Positions 7,830 to 16,300 of a stretch of 64,000 nucleotides of DNA are shown piece by piece (the stretch's first letter is position 1; each line of letters opens with the position of its first letter). The DNA is taken from assembly GCF_000686805.1 (NCBI RefSeq), contig NZ_JMLP01000019.1:1-64000 (forward strand), read 5' to 3'. Made by a program: the position numbers and the translations under genes. The notes beneath the pieces were generated by a model. The model did no database searches. It worked only from the letters and a program-made list of their open reading frames with translations, and was not told the origin of the DNA. The stretch is from Bacillus sp. UNC41MFS5 (GTDB lineage: Bacteria > Bacillota > Bacilli > Bacillales_B > DSM-18226).

Positions 7830-8768
7830 TTAATCTAATTCTCTTACTTCAATCGGAATCAATACTTGCTCAATTTCTCCTCTATGCGGTTCGTATTGTG
7901 ATGGCAACATCAATTTTTCTCCCATCGTCGCCAATGATTCATCATGAGCGAATCCAGGTGGATCTGTTGCAATTTCAAATAGAATTTCTCCATGTTCTCT
8001 AAAGTAAATCGCATTAAAGTAGTTTCGATCCTGTACGGGTGTAACACCATACCCGTTCGTCTCAACATACCTCTTCCAATCCAATTGATCCTGGTCATCT
8101 TTAGCCCGCCATGCAATATGGTGTACTGTTCCTACACCCATTTGACCGCGTCCAATAGGAGTTAATTTTAGGTCGATAATATTTCCGATATCTGCAGAAG
8201 AACGATAACGAGCGAAATCTCCTTCTTTTCCGATTAATTCAAGTCCCATTACATTTTCTAACAATTCCCCGGTTTTGTTAGGTTGTGCAGATAAAAGAGT
8301 TGCGCCGCCAAACCCTTTGATAGCAACTTCAGGAGTTACCCCACCGAAAGTGAATGTATTGACTTCCCCTTTTTCTCTTTCAACAATTTCCAAGTGAAGT
8401 CCATGCGGATCATCAAATTCTAAATATTGCTCTCCAAAGCGTTCCATTTTAGTGAATGAAACATTGAATTTTTCAAGTCTTTTTTCCCAAAATTCCATAG
8501 CACCTTTCGGAACAACATAAGAAGTGACCCCCACTTGACCGTCACCAATGATTCCTTGACGAGCACCAGCCCATGGGAAAAAGGTAATAATCGTACCTGG
8601 TTTTCCCCCTTCATTACCGAAATAAAGATGATAAGTACCAGGATCATCAAAATTTACCGTTTGTTTCACTAATCGTAACCCAAGAACTCCAGCGTAGAAA
8701 TCTACATTTTCCTGCGGATGCCCTACAATTGCTGTTATATGGTGAATACCCATGGTTTTCTTTGTCAT
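7830..8768 (-). CDS. Ring-cleaving dioxygenase, MhqO/MhqA family (VOC fold)
   Basis: 312 residues from ATG 8768 (GGAGTG upstream). Two glyoxalase/bleomycin-type halves: N-terminal GIHHITAIVGHPQENVDFYA (His 9-10) and C-terminal VGTVHHIAWRA (His 216-217) with E265 in [10 protein letters not shown]; these fit a 2-His-1-Glu metal site. Members of this group are thiol- and quinone-stress-induced hydroquinone or catechol dioxygenases under MhqR in B. subtilis. A perfect MhqR-like box lies in the gap to the MarR gene upstream (8923-8938). Exact substrate unproven. Confidence 0.88.
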   Translation of the reverse strand: MTKKTMGIHHITAIVGHPQENVDFYAGVLGLRLVKQTVNFDDPGTYHLYFGNEGGKPGTIITFFPWAGARQGIIGDGQVGVTSYVVPKGAMEFWEKRLEKFNVSFTKMERFGEQYLEFDDPHGLHLEIVEREKGEVNTFTFGGVTPEVAIKGFGGATLLSAQPNKTGELLENVMGLELIGKEGDFARYRSSADIGNIIDLKLTPIGRGQMGVGTVHHIAWRAKDDQDQLDWKRYVETNGYGVTPVQDRNYFNAIYFREHGEILFEIATDPPGFAHDESLATMGEKLMLPSQYEPHRGEIEQVLIPIEVRELD

Positions 8769-8922
8769 TTTTGTCACTCCATTATCTAAAGTTTTTTTAC
8801 CAATCATTTTAAATTGTCTGATCCTTAGTAAAACTTAAATTGTATTAATCTAATCCATAATAATTATTTTGTACAATTGATATAATTAAACTCTATTGCA
8901 ATCAACTGTTTTTAATTCAATA

Positions 8923-8938
8923 ATCTCTAATTCGAGAT
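8923..8938. promoter_or_regulatory. MhqR-box-like palindrome before the dioxygenase
   Basis: ATCTCTAATTCGAGAT, 15 of 16 positions symmetric with the ATCTCGAATTCGAGAT pattern that I recall for MhqR of B. subtilis. The same element occurs before the MarR gene itself. Confidence 0.65.
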
Positions 8939-8953
8939 ATTTATTCTAAAAAT

Positions 8954-9379
8954 TCATTTTTTCACTTTTTTAATTTTTTTCAAAAGATTGACTATTATCT
9001 GTGCCTCATCAGGGTTTAATGAACCAAAAATATCATCCACCAATTCTTGATGTTTTGGCATGATTTTCTCCATCAAATCAATTCCAGCATCAGTTAATGT
9101 CACATGTATTACACGCCTGTCATCAGGACATGGAAGTCGATTTAATAAACCTTTTTGTTCTAATTTGTCAATAACATACGTCATCGAACCACTGGATATT
9201 AGGATGCTATTACCAATCTGCTGAATCGTTTGTTTTTCATTATGGTAAAGGACTTCTAAAACCGAAAATTCTGTAATACTTAGGTTATTTTTGGCCATCT
9301 CATCCCTTATTCGCTCCTGGATTACTTTTGAAGTATGCATCAATTCTAGAAATGGTTGGTTGGCGCATTCTCTTTTCAT
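8954..9379 (-). CDS. MarR-family regulator, MhqR-like
   Basis: 141 residues from ATG 9379 (GAGGTGG upstream); MhqR is about the same length. Winged helix with LSITEFSVLEVLYH, recognition region IGNSILISSGSMTYVIDKLE and wing RLPCPDDRRVIHVTLTDAG. Neighbouring ring-cleavage dioxygenase and MhqD-like hydrolase match the MhqR regulon, and boxes of MhqR type flank it (8923-8938, 9416-9437). Likely a repressor released by quinones or hydroquinones. A cysteine in the wing (RLPCPDD) could be redox active, but this is inference. Confidence 0.85.
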   Translation of the reverse strand: MKRECANQPFLELMHTSKVIQERIRDEMAKNNLSITEFSVLEVLYHNEKQTIQQIGNSILISSGSMTYVIDKLEQKGLLNRLPCPDDRRVIHVTLTDAGIDLMEKIMPKHQELVDDIFGSLNPDEAQIIVNLLKKIKKVKK

Positions 9380-9415
9380 TTTAACCACCTCTTCTAATGA
9401 AATTTCTCGTTTTAA

Positions 9416-9437
9416 AATATCTCGGATTCGAGATATT
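9416..9437. promoter_or_regulatory. MhqR-box-like palindrome before the MarR gene
   Basis: AATATCTCGGATTCGAGATATT is a near-perfect 22-bp palindrome; only the central GG/TT differs from symmetry. Its place 37 nt before the MarR start suggests autoregulation. Confidence 0.7.
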
Positions 9438-9506
9438 AATAAAAATAATATAATTTACAATGTTATTTTAGTCAAAATCTCATTTTATTTGGATTAAACT
9501 TCAGAT

Positions 9507-9902
9507 TTAATTAATCATTTGTTGAGCTTCACGAAGTTGAAAAATTCGATTTTTACGAGGCATAAATCTACGAATTTCTTCTCCGTTATATCCGACTTGT
9601 AACTTTTTTTCATCAATGATTAACGGTGTTCGTAATAATTCTGGGTTATCTTTAATGATTTTGTACAATTCTTGAAGTGATAAAGATTCAATGTTGCCAT
9701 TCAATTTTTGAAAAGCTTTCGAATTTTTTGAAATGATTTGATCTGTACCATATTCTGTTAGATGAAGAATTTTTTTAATCTCATCGATCGTAATCGGTTC
9801 AGATAAAATGTTTCTTTCTTTGTAAGTAATTTGGTGGTCCTCAAGCCAAGCTTTAGCTTTACGGCAATATACACAACTAGGTGTTAAATATAAAGTTACC
9901 AT
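9507..9902 (-). CDS. spx: Spx-family global stress regulator paralogue
   Basis: 131 residues from ATG 9902, the standard Spx length; GGAAGG lies 9 nt before it. N-terminal [20 protein letters not shown] has the CxxC redox switch (C10, C13), and [20 protein letters not shown] matches the conserved Spx C-terminal end. Spx binds the RNA polymerase alpha C-terminal domain and turns on thiol-stress genes when oxidised, and is otherwise degraded by ClpXP. Upstream at 9956-9971 a degenerate MhqR box (ATCTCAAATTAAAGAT, 13 of 16) hints that the MarR protein controls it. Probably a second, locally regulated copy rather than the housekeeping spx. Confidence 0.9.
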   Translation of the reverse strand: MVTLYLTPSCVYCRKAKAWLEDHQITYKERNILSEPITIDEIKKILHLTEYGTDQIISKNSKAFQKLNGNIESLSLQELYKIIKDNPELLRTPLIIDEKKLQVGYNGEEIRRFMPRKNRIFQLREAQQMIN

Positions 9903-10045
9903 TTTAACAAGACCTTCCATTTAATACTTTTTTTAATTTTATCTCAAATCTAATTATCTCAAATTAAAGATAACTTAATTATAAATAATTTTATCAATTT
10001 GTCAACAATCTATTTTTATATTAAAAAATGGAAAAAATTATATTA

Positions 10046-10498
10046 TTACCTAATGGATCTTTTCCGTTGCTGGTATAAATTTTTAAGTTCAGCTCCATGA
10101 TAAAGTATTCGAGGCAATTTATTAAAATCATATTGAATTACTTTATCAAAGCTATCTAAATAAGCATGTGAAGAATGTGCAATCATAAGATTTAGCACTT
10201 TTTCTTTTGTATTAAAAATAATGATAGGTTTATTAAGCGACCATGCATATCCCACTTCCCACATTGTTCCAGGATCCTGATCGTTATAAACTGCAAAGAT
10301 AATATCGCTATACTGAATGGCATTTACATCCGTAACAAAGTTTTGATATTGCCATTGATAAGATCCAAAAGGAAACTCACTTTTGTATTTTCGTGGAGAA
10401 AAAACATTTAATCCTTTATTAAATAAAATTATTTCTAACTTTTCTAACAGTGCAATTTGTTCTGAGTTAAAAAATGGTCCTGCCAAATATACGTTCAT
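10046..10498 (-). CDS. Nucleoside 2-deoxyribosyltransferase family protein
   Basis: 150 residues. Starts MNVYLAGPFFN, the family's nucleotide-binding opening. The catalytic glutamate motif DPGTMWEVGYAW (Glu near residue 95) is present, and an Asp-rich stretch (YSDIIFAVYNDQ) precedes it. These cytoplasmic enzymes exchange or hydrolyse the base of 2'-deoxynucleosides. No partner genes adjoin it; it stands alone between the Spx gene and an IS110 remnant. Some members act on damaged nucleotides, so exact activity is open. Confidence 0.82.
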   Translation of the reverse strand: MNVYLAGPFFNSEQIALLEKLEIILFNKGLNVFSPRKYKSEFPFGSYQWQYQNFVTDVNAIQYSDIIFAVYNDQDPGTMWEVGYAWSLNKPIIIFNTKEKVLNLMIAHSSHAYLDSFDKVIQYDFNKLPRILYHGAELKNLYQQRKRSIR

Positions 10499-10771
10499 TT
10501 ATTGACCTCCAAAGGGTTATAAAAATAATTATTAAGAGGTTTATGAAAATAGAAATCACAAATGACGTACCTCTTTTAACAACTTTTGAGTAACAGAACC
10601 TTTTGTTATCTCCTCCCATCGGGAACGAGCAGATTGCTGAAACACTGATTGAACTGGATGAATCCTATGATTCTCAGTTCAACAAGGAAAGTATATTTCA
10701 TACAATCACCTAATGCCTCTTGGTCAGCTACTAAACTTTAGTCAAAAAGCGTTCCTGCTTATTTCATTTAA

Positions 10772-11155
10772 GGAAACAGCGGAATTTCTTTAGCTGGTAT
10801 TTTAGGTGAAACTGAATATATTAGTGGATTTTCTCACGGTAATTCGCAACTTCGACATGCAGGATTACATTTGGATGAAGCTAGTTCTGGGAAGTGGAAA
10901 GGGAAATTTGTTTTATCAAAACGCGGAAGGTCAAGGTTACGGCGATTCCTTTACTTAGCCACAACGAGCCTAGTAATGAATAACCCAGAATTCCAAGCAA
11001 TGCACACCCATAATGTTAAAGTTTTAAAAATGAAGAAAATGGAATCAATTATGAAGTTGATTGGTAAGTTGGCCAGAATTTTTGTAGGAATGGCTCGAAG
11101 AAATGAATCCTATAGATCTGAAAAACTCCAAATACCAACATCTATAGCAGCTTAG
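10772..11155 (+). pseudogene. IS110-family transposase remnant (C-terminal part)
   Basis: Open frame reading GISLAGILGETEYISGF, then SSGKWKGKFVLSKRGRSRLR, ending ...QIPTSIAA. These match the C-terminal Transposase_20 half of IS110/IS116-type DEDD transposases (AGILGEIG..F, SSGK..G...SKRGRSRLR). The N-terminal RuvC-like half is absent; 10580-10770 has stops and no recognisable transposase, although GNEQIAETLIELDES can be read at 10621. A dead, decayed insertion; no clear ends were found, as usual for IS110, which lacks terminal inverted repeats. Confidence 0.8.
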
Positions 11156-11898
11156 TAGAATGAATTTTTAGAACATCAATCTTTCTCAATACGGACAATG
11201 AAATAGTAAATCTTTAGTTTTTACAAATCGAATGTTGGTTATTTTGAGTTCGTGACCATAATGTTATCACTTTATTTCTATTCGGCACCAAACCCTATGT
11301 TACCGACATCATCTGCAGATCCTGTTTTAATTGGTCTGCAGATTATTTTATTTACTTTATTAATTTTTACTGTTTAGCATATTACGAAATTGACCATTAA
11401 TCTGCGTTATTGTAAATGACCTCAACCTTGAAAAGGACGAGTCTTGTATTCTTTCTAGTTATTTATTGTTACCGACAGTTTCTATAAATGTTTATTTATC
11501 AAGTGGTTTGCTACCTATTGTATTTCCTAATAATCAAAAATTATCGCTGATTATTTTAAGTTGGGTGCCAAAAGCATGCCACTGGGGATGCCATTTAATC
11601 CACCTAAATATAAGGCACTTTGTAAAAAGTAATCTTAATATTTTTACTACACACGAAAACTTATTTTTACTTATTTTATGTAACTCACGGCACATTACAA
11701 AATTATAAATGTATTTGAACTAATGGAATATGATTTACTAATTTTTATTAAGATTACTTAATTGAACAAAATAAAGAAAAATATGACGAGGTTTTGAATA
11801 ATAAAAATCCAAATTCCTCGTCATTTCCTTTTTATGTCTATTTTCATATTCACTAGTTAAAGCGTAAAAAATAAAAAAGAATACGGACGATTGTACCA
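11156..11898. other. Gene-poor stretch after the IS110 remnant
   Basis: No convincing gene. It holds two hairpins, 11311-11343 (ATCTGCAGA arms) and 11783-11824 (ATGACGAGG arms). An 80-codon frame at 11466-11708 has low-complexity, skewed composition and no ribosome site, so it was not called. Confidence 0.5.
11783..11832. terminator. Terminator-like hairpin
   Basis: ATGACGAGG / CCTCGTCAT stem with a 24-nt A-rich loop, then TTTCCTTTTT. Downstream (minus sense) of the small gene 11899-12090. Confidence 0.5.
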
Positions 11899-12090
11899 TT
11901 ACTTCTTTGTAGATATTAGCCCTGTTTTATCGACAACCCTTGGCCAACATAATTTTAATCTTCGACAAATAGTTGTACTAAATACTTGGTTTTTCCTCTT
12001 CATTAAATCATAATCCCTTTGATTCGTTGAACCGATTCGAAGCAATTCTTTTTTTAAATCTTCAAGGGTTTCTTGATTTGATTTCAACAA
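11899..12090 (-). CDS. Small hypothetical protein downstream of the glucokinase
   Basis: 63 residues starting at one of two tandem TTG codons, with AGGGGG 5-8 nt upstream. Reads LKSNQETLEDLKKELLRIG then ICRRLKLCWPRVVDKTGL; an amphipathic N-terminal helix followed by a basic, Trp-containing segment suggests a small nucleic-acid-binding protein, but I recognise no family. 35 nt after the ROK glucokinase stop on the same strand, so probably co-transcribed or read through. Confidence 0.5.
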   Translation of the reverse strand: MLKSNQETLEDLKKELLRIGSTNQRDYDLMKRKNQVFSTTICRRLKLCWPRVVDKTGLISTKK

Positions 12091-12125
12091 AACCGCCCCC
12101 TAATTTTTTCAAAGGAATGCACATT

Positions 12126-13118
12126 TCATTTATTTAAATTTATCAACAGTTTCTCTTTTATCAGCCACGCTCCTCCAATTACGCCTGCATTATTTCCTAG
12201 TGTTGCAGTAACAATCTCAACACCTTGAGCCACTCTTGGAAAAGCAAAAGAAATAAATTCCTGTTTCAAAGGTCCCAAAAGTGCGCCACCTGCTTTTGAA
12301 ACTCCGCCTCCTAGTACAATTTTTTCTGGATTTAAGGCATTAGCTAAATTGGCAAGAGCCAGTCCTAAGTTATATACAACCTGTTGGATGATTTTCTTAG
12401 AAATTTCATCCCCTTCGTTTGCAGCATCAAAAACTTTCTTGGCTGTTAGGGTTTGATTTTCCTCATAAAAGTCCCTTAATTTACTAGTACAATCAGTAAC
12501 AGATAGTTCCTTTTGTGCTAAATGGACAATTCCTCTTGCAGACGCAACAGTTTCTAAACATCCCGATTTCCCACAATTACAAGCTGAACCATCCTTAGGA
12601 ACAGAAGTAATATGACCAATTTCACCACCAGCTCCATTTGCACCATGTACAATCTCACCATTAACGATAATCCCACCCCCTACGCCTGTCCCTAATGTTA
12701 CAAAGATCAAATTCGTAGCTCCCTTGCCAGCACCTTTCCACATTTCACCGATTGCTGCAATATTGGCATCATTTTCAACGACAACTGGCAAAGAAGTTTC
12801 CCTCTCAAGAATATCTTTTAAAGGAAAGTTCTCCCATCCCAAATTAACAGCTACCTCTATGGAACCATCATCCTCATTAACAGGCCCCGGCGCTCCGATT
12901 CCAATACCGATTAGCCGATTTTTAGTTTGATTTAATTCCTCCAACTTTTGATCAATCGATCTTGCAATCGCTATTGGAATAAACTGACCCCTTTCTCTTT
13001 TGTCAGTATCTATCTCCCAGCTATAAATGATTTCACCATGCAAACTAATAAATGCCATTTTAATCGTGGTGCCACCTAAATCAACACCAACTAACCATTT
13101 TTCATCCATACCCATCAC
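12126..13118 (-). CDS. glcK: ROK-family glucokinase
   Basis: 330 residues. ATP-binding VGVDLGGTTIKMAF, sugar-binding ENDANIAAIGEMWKGAG, phosphate loop VTLGTGVGGGII, and the ROK zinc-binding motif CNCGKSGCLE (three Cys plus His in GGEIGHI). The start is uncertain: GTG 13118 or an ATG three codons later; neither has a strong ribosome site. Phosphorylates glucose to glucose-6-phosphate in the cytosol. It closes the dextran/isomalto-oligosaccharide locus on the same strand, where it would trap glucose released by the GH13 enzyme. ROK regulators have an extra N-terminal HTH, absent here. Confidence 0.92.
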   Translation of the reverse strand: MMGMDEKWLVGVDLGGTTIKMAFISLHGEIIYSWEIDTDKRERGQFIPIAIARSIDQKLEELNQTKNRLIGIGIGAPGPVNEDDGSIEVAVNLGWENFPLKDILERETSLPVVVENDANIAAIGEMWKGAGKGATNLIFVTLGTGVGGGIIVNGEIVHGANGAGGEIGHITSVPKDGSACNCGKSGCLETVASARGIVHLAQKELSVTDCTSKLRDFYEENQTLTAKKVFDAANEGDEISKKIIQQVVYNLGLALANLANALNPEKIVLGGGVSKAGGALLGPLKQEFISFAFPRVAQGVEIVTATLGNNAGVIGGAWLIKEKLLINLNK

Positions 13119-13315
13119 TCTATTTCTGTATTATATTTGTGATTTTCCTACTTCAGCGTTCCAAAAAAGCCCTTGAAATCTACTTAGTTTTATTTATATC
13201 TCTTTTTTATTTATACAGCTAGCAACACTTTTTATAAATTAATCTATGCTGATATTAATGATTTAAACGGTATTCCGCAGCTTAGTACTACTAGGCTACA
13301 CCTAAATAAAGATGA

Positions 13316-13339
13316 AACACATTGAGGATTCAATGCGTT
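13316..13339 (-). terminator. Hairpin after the GH66 gene
   Basis: AACGCATTGA / TCAATGTGTT stem (one G-T pair) on the minus strand, 39 nt after the stop, followed by TCATCTTTATTT. A modest terminator. Confidence 0.45.
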
Positions 13340-13377
13340 CCATCAAAGTTCTATAACTCTATTACTTATCTCTATAA

Positions 13378-16300
13378 CTATTTTATTTTCGTCGGTTTTA
13401 TATTTTCAGTTCCGTCGCGGTCAATGACAATCATTCCCCAATATTCCAGACTTGGAAGAGTAATAACTATCTCTTTATTCTCCCATTTATATTGAATTTC
13501 TTTTAATTGTCCCTGATCTGCATCCGGGCTTGCCGTATAAACTTTTAAGTCAGGCAGTTCTTGTTGGCTCTTTCCAATAGGATAGTGTACCGTTATATCA
13601 TTATACTTATTCGGTGTTAAAGCGGCATTTCTCCAGTTTGAATCATTATTTAAGAGATTGATAAGATGAACAACATCGTAATCCTCAAATCCTTTATTAT
13701 TACTATTTTCCCTGACAATCGACCAAATGGTATTTTTCTCTCCATTTCTGCTAACTTTAAGTGGCTGCCCTTTTTCCTCCACCTTTATCAATCGATCCGT
13801 CTCTTTACTATCAAACAGAAGATTTTCGTAAGCAGCGAAGAACTTATAGTAATCCTTCATCGATCCTTTAAGAGGACTTGTCATTTTTTTGCTACGATTT
13901 GGATAATATTCATGGGCCAACATGTTAGGTCCTTCTTCATATTTTTCAGCAGTACCCAATTCAATATGTGTTGCACCCAGAGCCGCTAATCCCGCATCCA
14001 TTAAACGTACTGATGGTTCATCAAATAGGCCTATTGTCATTCTGCGTAAATCAATAGATCCTTTTTGATTTTCCTCTTGTTTCAATGTTATTTTATGTTT
14101 CCCTGAGTCTAAACCTGGTAAAACAACGTATCCATCCTCACTATAGGAATCCTTACTTCCTGTACTCTTAAATGCAACCGTATAAGGTTTCCTATTGTCA
14201 TCTAATATCTGTTTTCCATCTACATAAATTTCCCTTACTGTATCTGCTCCTGCATTAGCATAAGTAAAGATAAAACTAGTCTCTCCCTTTTGAGCTAAAT
14301 TTACGTCAAACGTTACTTCGTCCCCTGCATGCCCGAAATTTAACAATGTATCTTTGTAGATATGCATTGGAGGAAGAGAATTGGTAGATTCTGCTTGATA
14401 TTTTTTACTTCCTATTTGCAAATAATCCAACTTCACCCCGTCATCATCGAGATTTTCCACTCTAATGGTTATCTTATTTTTTCCTTCTTTCAAAGGAATT
14501 CCAGTCATGGTTTCATCTTTCCAACTGTTACTATAAGTAAAGCTAATGTTTTTCATTTTCTCATCATTTACATAGACAGAACGATTTGCAGTTCTTTTCG
14601 ATAAAGAGTCATTGTTATATCTCCAGACTAAATCAAAGTTTCCTGTATGTGGAGCATTTACCTCAAAAGTTAAGAAATCCCCATCTTCATTAAAATCATA
14701 CACATTTCCTATTGAAGTAGTAATTCCATTACCCTCCGGAGCAAATACTGCTTCTTCGACTTGATATTCTTCATCACCAACCAGTAAACTATCTAAATTG
14801 ATATACTCACCATTTGAAGCCAGTTCAAACACAACCTCATGCTGGCCAGCAGGGACAGTTGCTTTTATCGACTTCTCAACCATCGCACCATCCCAACCAC
14901 CTGGTGTACTGGAAAATATATTTTCAGAAACTGTTTTTCCATCAACATAACTGTTGTTTGCTGGAATTAATTTTCCATCGACATAGATATTTACTTTTGG
15001 ATTATTGCCTGTTTTATATTTAAATCTTAGTGTATCAGTTTCCCTTTGATTATTGACAGTGAAAATAGCACGTTCGCCTGCGCTTCCAAAGTTATCAGTC
15101 TTACCAGGAGAAACAGCAATACTACTAGTTCTTTCCACAAAAGGATTCCATCCAAGGTCGGCTTGTTCAGCTTCTATCACTCTATTATTCACTTCAAAAT
15201 TGTCGACTTCTATTCCTGTTTCAGCGGTTTGTCCTTCCATCTTCAGTTGTATCTCATTTGTTCCTTTAAATAGATAGATTGGAATTTCAACTTTATTCCA
15301 GCCATCGCCGCTTGTTTTGGAGAAGTTAACCACTCCAGCTTTTTTACCATTAACGAAAAAGCTTCGTTGTGTTACACTGCCTGCATTTTTATACGCAACG
15401 GAGATTGGATATTCTTTTGACTCATTAGCATCTACTTTAAAAGATACATAATCTCCCTGTTGTTTAAAGTTACTTATAGAATTAGTTGATTTTTCCAATA
15501 TAGGTTGCCGTGTTGGCTCCCAGCCGATTTCTGCTCTTTCAGCTTGGAATCGCGTATCTCCAACCATCATGTAATCAACTTTCCCCCCTGTATCGTTGGC
15601 ACCTTCTACTTTTAGAACAACTTTGTTTTCTCCTGCTTTTAACGGCACTTGAATTTCTTTAGAATTTTCAAAAGCTTCCCAGCCACCAGTAGGTTCGAAC
15701 TTAATAGAATCAAAAGCGAGTTCATCATTGACATACATATGACGATTTACAGCCACGCTTTCAACACCATATCCAAATTTAATTGGGTATGTTCCTGCCT
15801 GATCTTCATTCACTGTAAATTTAATAAAGTCTCCGTCTGTATCAAAGTTATATACATGTCCAATTTTATCTACTTTACAACTGATTAGTTCCGCATCTTC
15901 TGCCTCATATTCTTTTTCAAACAAATCCTTTTTAACAACTATACTATCTACGTTTAACCAGAGATCATTAGTATTGAGTTGAAGTTTTATTTGATTTGTT
16001 CCTTTTTCTAAATCTAATGATAAATTTTTAATCGCCACAGGATTTCCCCATCCTGTTTTTTCATTAAAAGTTATCGCATTATTAACGATTTGATTATTGA
16101 CAGATAATTTCCCTTCAGGGCTATCGCCATTATCATGTCCGTATTTGAGAGAAACATTGTAGGTTCCTGCATCAGGAATATCTACTTTCCATATAATTTG
16201 ATCTTCGTCCTTTTTTCCAAAGTCCCCAACCCAACCAGGAGTTTTTTGAATACGCGATACAAATTGCTCTGATTTAGGAACACCTTTCACATCTGCCACC

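Noticed and set aside
10580..10770. Extension of the IS110 transposase to the left, including GNEQIAETLIELDES
   Set aside because: Frame is broken by stops and the residues do not match the IS110 catalytic half as I know it, so only the clear C-terminal part was called.
11466..11708. 80-codon plus-strand ORF
   Set aside because: No ribosome site, skewed Leu/Ile/Asn/His composition, no similarity recognised; looks like random AT-rich frame.
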